A DNA stretch of 64,000 nt, from assembly GCA_910577785.1 (NCBI GenBank), contig CAJTNT010000006.1, forward strand, positions 32,023-96,022, written 5' to 3'. A model generated the notes under the pieces. It did no database searches. It had not been told where the DNA came from and worked only from the letters and a program-made list of their open reading frames with translations. This DNA is from an uncultured Lachnospiraceae bacterium (lineage in GTDB: Bacteria; Bacillota; Clostridia; Lachnospirales; Lachnospiraceae). The position numbers were made by a program, and so were the translations under genes. Each line of letters opens with the position of its first letter. Positions within the stretch are counted from its first letter, which is position 1. Below, piece by piece: positions 58,562-64,000 of the stretch.

Positions 58562-60173
58562 GCGCCTCCACACGGCAGGCATGTTCCTTGGTCTTGCGGC
58601 TGTAGCTTATCCCAACGGCCAGCACCCTGCCCGTATACTTGGGCTTCTCCCCCAGCTTCCCCTGGAAACGAAGCGCATAATTTTTCTCCTTTATCTGCCG
58701 GATTGCCTCTTCCGGCGTAGCATCTACCTTTAATTCCAGAATTATGTTCTCATCCCCTTGCCGCTGAGGATAAAAAATAAAGTCCACATACCCCTCCCCA
58801 GCCTTATCCTCGCGCTCCACACGGTATCTGTCCCGTGCTGACAGGTAGACCAAATTGACCACTGCCGACAGTTCTATCTCGCTGTTATAGGATAAAATGG
58901 GAGATTCTGTATCATGCGCAAATTTCAGAATCTGGATCATAGTTTCCGTATCCCCCCAGAGCGTGGCTTTCAGCATCCGCTCTGACTCTTTTGCCAGTTT
59001 GTAGACATAGCCCAGGCTGTCCTTTGAGAGCAGCAGCTCATTAAACCGATCCATCAGCTCTTTATTGGGAATCATCACTTCACCCGTTTCCGCATCATAG
59101 GCCAGAAGGCCATATACCACCATGGCAGAATAAATCTGGCTCCTGCTGGCCAGTTCCGTAGCCGTAGCTGCATATTCCTGGACTGCCGACTTGACCCGCT
59201 CCCCAGAAACCATCAATACCAGCTCCTCCCGGATATCTTCTATATTGTTCTTAATATAATAAAATATCTCATCATAAGGGCCGGAACTCGTCCAATAATT
59301 TCTCAGCTGGTTATCCGTCAGTGCACAGACAACCGACCTTGGATTATACAGCCGTTCTCCGGAAGCTGTCTGATAACCGTCATACCACCGTTTCAGTTCT
59401 TTCCTGGTAATCCTGGGGTTCTTGGCCGTCTGACGGTAAATATGGAACAGGCTGTCCACTTCCGCCTCTAGGAAGCCAAAATATGTGCCGTAGCGCTCTG
59501 AGACAGCCATATTATATTCCTGGAACATGTTAAGTTCTGAACCGCTGGAATATTTGGCAATCGGCAGGACACCTGTCATATAGGCAAGCTCCACATAAGG
59601 CTGCCCCTTCAGCAAGTTCTTGAGAAATGCAAGAAAATCCATCCTGTCACCCTCAGTAATGAAGGCCTTGTGAAAAATCGCATCCCATTCGTCTATCACA
59701 AAAACAAATTTCCCCCATTCCTCCTCAAAAATAAGCTGCAGGTTATCCCAGACCGCCCCCTCCAGGCTAAGGCCTAGCCTGGGGTAAGCCTTCATAAGTT
59801 CCTGGTTTATCCCATCCTGGATCCGCGTAATATATTGCTGGTAGGAACTACAGTCCCGCGGCATCCTGCTAAAATCAATAGAAATTACATCATATTGATT
59901 GCGGTACTTCTCATAATTGGCAGACTCCGCGATCTGCAGCCTGTCAAATAAGCATTTCCCATCCACGGCCCTGCCGAAAAAAGCCCCTACCATATTGGCC
60001 ATAACACTCTTGCCAAAACGGCGCGGCCTTGTGATGCAAAGATAGCGCTGCCCATCCACGGCCATGGAAGAAATCACCTCATCCAGCATCGCCGATTTAT
60101 CCACAAAAAAACGGGTTCCAGCTATATTTTTATATTCCTCATATGGGAAACGGCTGTTCAGATACATTCCCAT
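58521..60173 (-). CDS. AAA-ATPase-like / PD-(D/E)XK nuclease-like protein
   Basis: 550 aa. It starts with the family hallmark YKNIAGTRFFVDKSAMLDEV, then a P-loop-like CITRPRRFGKSVMANMV, FVFVIDEWDAIFH (Walker B-like), and MTGVLPIAKYSSGSELNMF. The C-terminal PD-(D/E)XK-like domain shows GYVDFIFYP then NIILELKVDAT. This two-domain protein (AAA-ATPase_like plus PDDEXK_9) is common and often multicopy in Lachnospiraceae and Bacteroidetes; its role is unknown. The last ~15 residues run into the response regulator's 3' end on the other strand. Confidence 0.88.
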   Translation of the reverse strand: MGMYLNSRFPYEEYKNIAGTRFFVDKSAMLDEVISSMAVDGQRYLCITRPRRFGKSVMANMVGAFFGRAVDGKCLFDRLQIAESANYEKYRNQYDVISIDFSRMPRDCSSYQQYITRIQDGINQELMKAYPRLGLSLEGAVWDNLQLIFEEEWGKFVFVIDEWDAIFHKAFITEGDRMDFLAFLKNLLKGQPYVELAYMTGVLPIAKYSSGSELNMFQEYNMAVSERYGTYFGFLEAEVDSLFHIYRQTAKNPRITRKELKRWYDGYQTASGERLYNPRSVVCALTDNQLRNYWTSSGPYDEIFYYIKNNIEDIREELVLMVSGERVKSAVQEYAATATELASRSQIYSAMVVYGLLAYDAETGEVMIPNKELMDRFNELLLSKDSLGYVYKLAKESERMLKATLWGDTETMIQILKFAHDTESPILSYNSEIELSAVVNLVYLSARDRYRVEREDKAGEGYVDFIFYPQRQGDENIILELKVDATPEEAIRQIKEKNYALRFQGKLGEKPKYTGRVLAVGISYSRKTKEHACRVEALTLPSGSPCRALS

Positions 60174-60230
60174 CCTGCATCTCTCCTTTCACCGGAATCC
60201 GCAAATCCTCAAGCATTCTTTGGAGCAAGA

Positions 60231-60273
60231 CTTATACATAGATACTACCACGTACCAGGCCTGAAATCAACCA
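60231..60273 (+). repeat. Left 43-bp direct repeat flanking the VapBC-type module
   Basis: Starts CTTATACATAGATACTACCA and contains CGTACCAGGCCT. It matches 60965-61007 at 42 of 43 positions. Confidence 0.93.
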
Positions 60274-60289
60274 TTAGGCATAGCGAATA

Positions 60290-60625
60290 TTAAACAGATA
60301 AGATACCGGGAACATTATAACCAGGAATAAGAGCATCGTGCGTAACAAACATCATATTTTCTGCCAATGCCTGACAGATAAGCATCCGATCAAACGGATC
60401 CTTATGTGGCGGAACACCCTCATCACGTTTTAAAATTTCCTTTGATGAAACTGACATTGCATCAGGATGTGCCAAATGTTTTATTTCTATTTCCCACAAG
60501 GAAGCAATACTATAAAAGATATCATTTTCTGCATCTTCTATTAGTCTTTTTGCTCTCTCTGGCAATCTTCTGTCATTAGAAAGCGCCCAAAGAAGGATAT
60601 GGGTATCTAACAAAACTTTCATCAT
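60290..60625 (-). CDS. VapC-like PIN-domain toxin, internally shortened
   Basis: 111 aa. PIN-domain acidic residues are kept: VLLDTHILLWAL (Asp), IASLWEIEIK (Glu), HKDPFDRMLICQALA (Asp) and FVTHDALIPGY (Asp). The stretch between WEIEIK and KDPFDR is only ~26 residues, about half of the normal length, which suggests an in-frame deletion of roughly 25 residues. Activity is therefore in doubt. Coupled to the antitoxin gene by a 4-base overlap. Confidence 0.8.
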   Translation of the reverse strand: MMKVLLDTHILLWALSNDRRLPERAKRLIEDAENDIFYSIASLWEIEIKHLAHPDAMSVSSKEILKRDEGVPPHKDPFDRMLICQALAENMMFVTHDALIPGYNVPGILSV

Positions 60626-60867
60626 TCTCTCCCAAACATTTCTTCAATCCCTTTATCCCATGCATCAAATTCATCCGGAATCTCAAATTTCCCTTCCGCT
60701 ACACCAATGCGTTTCTGTGTCTGCTTTTTAGGTATTAATGTCATTTGTACAACAGCCTTCCCATTCCTTGCCAAATAAATAACATCCTCCTGTTTTGTTT
60801 CAAGCATTTTTACTAATGCCGATAAATCTGTTTTGGCTTCCAACATATTAATCTGTGTCATAACCAC
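60622..60867 (-). CDS. Phd/YefM-like antitoxin
   Basis: 81 aa. INMLEAKTDLSALVKMLETK and DVIYLARNGKAVVQMTLIP form the Phd/YefM DNA-binding fold, and the C-terminus (FEIPDEFDAWDKGIEEMFG) is the usual toxin-binding tail of antitoxins paired with PIN proteins. First gene of the unit. The unit is bracketed by 43-bp direct repeats. Confidence 0.83.
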   Translation of the reverse strand: MVMTQINMLEAKTDLSALVKMLETKQEDVIYLARNGKAVVQMTLIPKKQTQKRIGVAEGKFEIPDEFDAWDKGIEEMFGRE

Positions 60868-60964
60868 ACCTCACATCAATCGTTTTAAAGTATGCCCGAA
60901 AACATAGACATGTTCCAACAAGAATCCATAGCCTGGCGCTTGGCGTTCCCCATTTACGCCAAAC

Positions 60965-61007
60965 CTTATACATAGATACTACCACGTACCAGGCCTAAAA
61001 TCAACCA
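60965..61007 (+). repeat. Right 43-bp direct repeat flanking the VapBC-type module
   Basis: Same orientation as 60231-60273 with a single change (A for G in CCTRAAATC). Confidence 0.93.
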
Positions 61008-61087
61008 ATTTCTTAATATGATACCCTCCTGCAGCTCTATGCAGCGACCAAATATGTATATTTGGGGGATATTCAGCAAAAAAATAT

Positions 61088-61119
61088 GCTAAACTACAGA
61101 TTCCAGACTGTAGTTTAGC
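61088..61119 (-). terminator. Terminator after the 250-aa membrane protein gene
   Basis: Perfect 12-bp stem GCTAAACTACAG with its complement and an 8-base loop, followed on the minus strand by ATATTTTTTTG. Confidence 0.9.
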
Positions 61120-61180
61120 ACCATGTCTTTCCATATTCTTTTCTATTTAGGAACTGCAGGAACATAACGGACACATGCCG

Positions 61181-61933
61181 TCAGGAAGCCGAGGCATCCG
61201 TCGCCTTACGGGAAGGCAGGGCAGCCCCACTACGGAAGGTGCCGCAGAACAGCAGGAACACATAAGCGCACCCCACGCCGCAGGCAACGGAGAACTCATC
61301 CTTCATCTTCTGCGGGAATTCCGCAATCTGCCACAGGGACAGCTCCATATAGTCTACGGCGGTCATCCAGGCAATAACCAAGACAAGGACTGCCGCCAAC
61401 GGCAGGATCAGCTTCTTCATCTGGTAGCCCCCCATCCGGTAATATTGCCCATCCGTAATCAGCAGCGCCAGGAATACCGCTGATGCCACGACTGCCCAGC
61501 CATTAGATGCCAGGCCCAGCAGCATGACCAGGAAGGCGGCGATATATTTGCAGCGGCTTGCCATCAGGCTGCGCTCCCTCTCCTGGCCAATCCTGCCCCG
61601 CAGCCATGCGCAGCCTGCCACACAGATCAGGTAGCCTGCCAGGAGGCCGATCACCCACAGAGCCTTCCCGGCCAATCCCGGAGATGCTTCCGCCTGCCCT
61701 TCCATAGCCAGGACACGGGATACCCATACGCTGTTCAGTGCCAGCAGTACCTGGTGCAGGAGCAGCGCCGCCACAAAATCCTGCAGCTTGGACTCCTGGA
61801 ATACCTTGCCTAAAATAATTATCGCTGCCGCGCAGGCCACTTCTGCCGCTACGGTAATGGCATGCCCCGGCGCCAGCAGGATGCCCAGGCAGCCCAATGC
61901 CCAAAGTATGACGCTTACCATTTTTTTATCCAT
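61181..61933 (-). CDS. Hypothetical polytopic membrane protein
   Basis: 250 aa from the ATG at 61933 (GGAGG upstream). About six or seven hydrophobic helices: VILWALGCLGILLAPG, VACAAAIIILGKVF, VAALLLHQVLLALN, LWVIGLLAGYLICVAGCAWL, YIAAFLVMLLGLAS, VASAVFLALLITDG, LPLAAVLVLVIAW and a last one near CGVGCAYVFLLFCG. No family recognised. The transcript ends at the strong terminator downstream. No neighbour gives a hint to its role. Confidence 0.65.
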   Translation of the reverse strand: MDKKMVSVILWALGCLGILLAPGHAITVAAEVACAAAIIILGKVFQESKLQDFVAALLLHQVLLALNSVWVSRVLAMEGQAEASPGLAGKALWVIGLLAGYLICVAGCAWLRGRIGQERERSLMASRCKYIAAFLVMLLGLASNGWAVVASAVFLALLITDGQYYRMGGYQMKKLILPLAAVLVLVIAWMTAVDYMELSLWQIAEFPQKMKDEFSVACGVGCAYVFLLFCGTFRSGAALPSRKATDASAS

Positions 61934-62051
61934 CTTAATACCTCCGCCTTTCTTATGCCTGCTGCTCCCCATAGCTAAAGCATGCAGCTATGCTAATGGA
62001 GTATGGCACATCCAATCATTGTAACAATTTCCTGCCTTTGTCTGCGCCGCC

Positions 62052-63338
62052 TTACAGCCCTTTCACCACCGCGCTCTTGGAAAGCCCTGCCTTCCGCAGC
62101 ATGGTGCGGTAACGCTTCACGCACTTCTTCGGGCAGATGACAGTCACGTCCTTACCCAGCCCGCGGAACGCGTTCTTGCCAATTTTCTCAATCTTCGCCG
62201 ACTGGATCTCTATTACGCCCATCTGCCTGCACCCTGAGAAAGCGCCTGAGCCAATCGTCTTGACATTCCTGCCAATCTCAATGCCCTTGATAGATGAGCC
62301 TGCAAAAGCATCCTTCTTAATTGCCGTGACAGGGTATTTCTTCTTCTTGTAAGTTACCGTCTTGGGGATGGACACATACTCCTGTTTCTGGCTGAGGATC
62401 TTCTGTACGGTGACTGTCTTCTTCGTGTCATCCAGCCTGTAGCGCACATCCAGCGCATCCTTCACCCGCAGATCCTTCCAGGAAGCCTTCAGCTCCATAA
62501 ATCCCCCGTACAGCACCGGCTTATCCTCTATCACGGTTCCTGCCTTGTATACCTTGTTCTCATCTTCTGCATTCTCCTGGCTATTGGGGAAAGTCTTTTT
62601 CTTCCAGCCCTCAAATTTCAGCCATTTATTTTTGGTGGTCGCCGTAGGGAGCTTCACCTGGTAGGAGACTTTTTCCGCGTCCCAGGTTTCCTTGGCCTTC
62701 CCTACCTTGCCGCCGCTCTTTTTGCCTGCGCTAAACTGGAAGTAGCTTTTCTTGCCTGACAGGTAGCCTTTCTCCTTCACCACATGTATCACATAAACCT
62801 TGCTCCGCACCGTGGGGTCAGTCTTGGAAGTAGCTGTAATCCTCAGCTCCTCCACATTTTTATAGCCGCATGGGACATAGAGCCGGACCGTCGACCGGAT
62901 GAGAGCTTCTTTCAGCCCCTCCCTTGTCCCCTTGCCTGTGACGCCCCGCCGGTCAAGCTCACTCTCCGCCTCAGCCTCTGTCAGCGGTTTATTAATCTTA
63001 CAGCAGGTACGCACTTTCTTCCCGGACTTGGACACAATCTTCCACTCCACGTCCGCCATGTCCTCTGCTGCAAGGGTGCCATCGCTCATCTTTACATTCG
63101 CAATCAGGTTCATCGCATATCCTGGCGCCAGGAAATGGCTCTCACCCGAAGATTCAAAGTATGGCCCTGTCCTGGCGATTGTCACCTCTGATACCGTAGC
63201 CGCCTGCTCCTGTGCCTGCTCCTGGGGCAGGGCAGCCGCATAAGCCATATCCATGGAAGGAATATTGCCTGCCGCCAGCACAAGGCTTGTAAGCCCGATG
63301 ATTGTCCTTTTGATTTGATATTTCATTTGATGTTCCAT
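62052..63338 (-). CDS. Secreted BspA-type leucine-rich repeat protein
   Basis: 428 aa. A signal peptide (KRTIIGLTSLVLAAGNIPSM, cut near AYAA). Residues ~50-290 are beta-rich with Lys-rich segments and a repeat-like region not recognised. From ~320 come two or three BspA/TpLRR (LRR_5) repeats: YPVTAIKKDAFAGSSIKGIE, VKTIGSGAFSGCRQMGVIEI, IEKIGKNAFRGLGKDVTVIC. No LPxTG or other anchor is seen. Such proteins bind host or microbial surfaces. ATG start with GGTGGAAAT upstream. Confidence 0.85.
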   Translation of the reverse strand: MEHQMKYQIKRTIIGLTSLVLAAGNIPSMDMAYAAALPQEQAQEQAATVSEVTIARTGPYFESSGESHFLAPGYAMNLIANVKMSDGTLAAEDMADVEWKIVSKSGKKVRTCCKINKPLTEAEAESELDRRGVTGKGTREGLKEALIRSTVRLYVPCGYKNVEELRITATSKTDPTVRSKVYVIHVVKEKGYLSGKKSYFQFSAGKKSGGKVGKAKETWDAEKVSYQVKLPTATTKNKWLKFEGWKKKTFPNSQENAEDENKVYKAGTVIEDKPVLYGGFMELKASWKDLRVKDALDVRYRLDDTKKTVTVQKILSQKQEYVSIPKTVTYKKKKYPVTAIKKDAFAGSSIKGIEIGRNVKTIGSGAFSGCRQMGVIEIQSAKIEKIGKNAFRGLGKDVTVICPKKCVKRYRTMLRKAGLSKSAVVKGL

Positions 63339-63612
63339 ATTTCCACCTTCCTTAATCCGTAGATTTAAAACTATATTTTAGAACTATATATTACTTCATT
63401 AATATATACTTTAATGCTGAAAATGTAAATAGCTGCCAAAAAACATAAGAATTAATAAAAAATTCTTTTAAAAAAATCAATTGATACCTTTAAAAATTAT
63501 TACATTTTTGGGCTTTCATTCCTTTAAAAAGAAATTTTTCAACTTTATTATCTATTTTTGTACCTGTGGTTTCTTCCAGGAAGCCTTCCACGCCATAAAA
63601 CCCCGTACAGCT

Positions 63613-64000
63613 TCAATCCTTCTCTATGACCCCCTCCGCCATGCGCAAAATATCACTTACTTTATATTCAACCTCATGGTTTGTATACAAAATATCTATC
63701 ATATCTGCCTGCTTTAAGCGTTCTAATTCTTCAGGATCATCTATGGTAGGCAGTTCCACATGAGACGTTAATGGATAGGTACTTCCAGAAATATCCGCAT
63801 ATATATTGCCCTTTTTAATATACAGCTTTGCAGGGGTATCTATGCTTGTTAATTCAGCAATATTGTTCAGTTCTGGGGAAAAGCTTTCTGATAACGTCCA
63901 GCCATATTCCCCGTCCGTCTCTGATACTGCAATCAAGGCAAGTATTTTACGATCCGAAATAATAGGTATATAGTCTATCTCATTTAGCCTAAAGGCAGTC
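63613..64000 (-). CDS. Hypothetical protein, 5' end outside window
   Basis: The frame is open from the right edge (reading TAFRLNEIDYIPIISDRKIL...) to a stop at 63613-63615, about 128 residues. It is acidic (SPELNNIAELTSIDTPAKLY, DDPEELERLKQADMIDILYT). It has no membrane helix in the visible part. No family recognised; the pattern of short strands suggests a larger secreted or surface protein. Confidence 0.55.
   Translation of the reverse strand, partial: TAFRLNEIDYIPIISDRKILALIAVSETDGEYGWTLSESFSPELNNIAELTSIDTPAKLYIKKGNIYADISGSTYPLTSHVELPTIDDPEELERLKQADMIDILYTNHEVEYKVSDILRMAEGVIEKD

Overview
The window looks like the chromosome of a motile, low-to-mid GC Clostridia member, most likely Lachnospiraceae. 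This rests on Firmicute-style strong AGGAGG ribosome sites, two flagellins with an MAMVIQHN-type N-terminus, CsrA control of flagellin, Maf (DUF115) flagellin glycosyltransferases, many RelE/Phd/VapC-type modules, a BspA-type repeat protein and a GH36/AraC sugar locus. No tRNA, rRNA, CRISPR array or intact insertion sequence was recognised. The species cannot be named from the sequence alone.

Layout. 1-372 is the end of a MATE transporter. 388-23826 (minus strand) is flagellar cassette 1: csrA1, flagellin 1, a small helical protein, Maf1, pseB, two reductases, a sugar formyltransferase, an SpsF-like cytidylyltransferase, a large GT2, a CDP-dideoxyhexose set (rfbF, rfbG, rfbH and a reductase), an acyltransferase plus MaoC, then pseI, pseG and pseC. 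An AT-rich accessory insert (3974-7936) interrupts it. 23957-24951 is a recombinase gene bounded by 26-bp inverted repeats. 25164-26205 holds a RelE/Phd module, a decayed TOPRIM-like fragment and a relic of a third switch end. 26341-39872 (minus strand) is cassette 2: csrA2, flagellin 2, Maf2, an SGNH-like protein, two Gfo/Idh oxidoreductases, GNAT, a DegT-like enzyme, a FemAB-like protein, legG, legI and ptmE. 39997-41061 is a second recombinase gene bounded by 25-bp inverted repeats. 41402-43462 is an ATPase plus nuclease-like pair beside a broken relB. 43710-64000 is mostly ordinary chromosome: flavodoxin, topB, GH3, exonuclease, alpha-galactosidase with its AraC regulator, hypoxanthine-DNA glycosylase, PHP phosphatase, ECF sigma with a beta-propeller membrane protein, an orphan response regulator, an AAA/PD-(D/E)XK protein, a VapBC-type module between direct repeats, a membrane protein and a BspA-type protein.

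How the parts seem to work together. The central observation is a pair of probable flagellar phase switches. Each is a ~1-kb segment carrying a FimB/FimE-sized tyrosine recombinase. Each has a sigma-28 (SigD/FliA)-like promoter at its right inner edge, and inverted recombination sites at both ends. As assembled, both promoters point away from the csrA-flagellin-Maf operon and run straight into a hairpin-plus-T-tract formed by the right-hand site. Inversion would turn each promoter towards csrA-flagellin and would also break up that terminator. The two sites differ in sequence, so the two switches may be independent. One cassette carries pseudaminic-acid genes, the other legionaminic-type genes. 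Together they could present two differently glycosylated filaments. The layout resembles the Salmonella Hin/fljBA switch, but with a tyrosine instead of a serine recombinase and with a CsrA paralogue in place of FljA. Inversion itself is inferred, not shown, by this single assembly.
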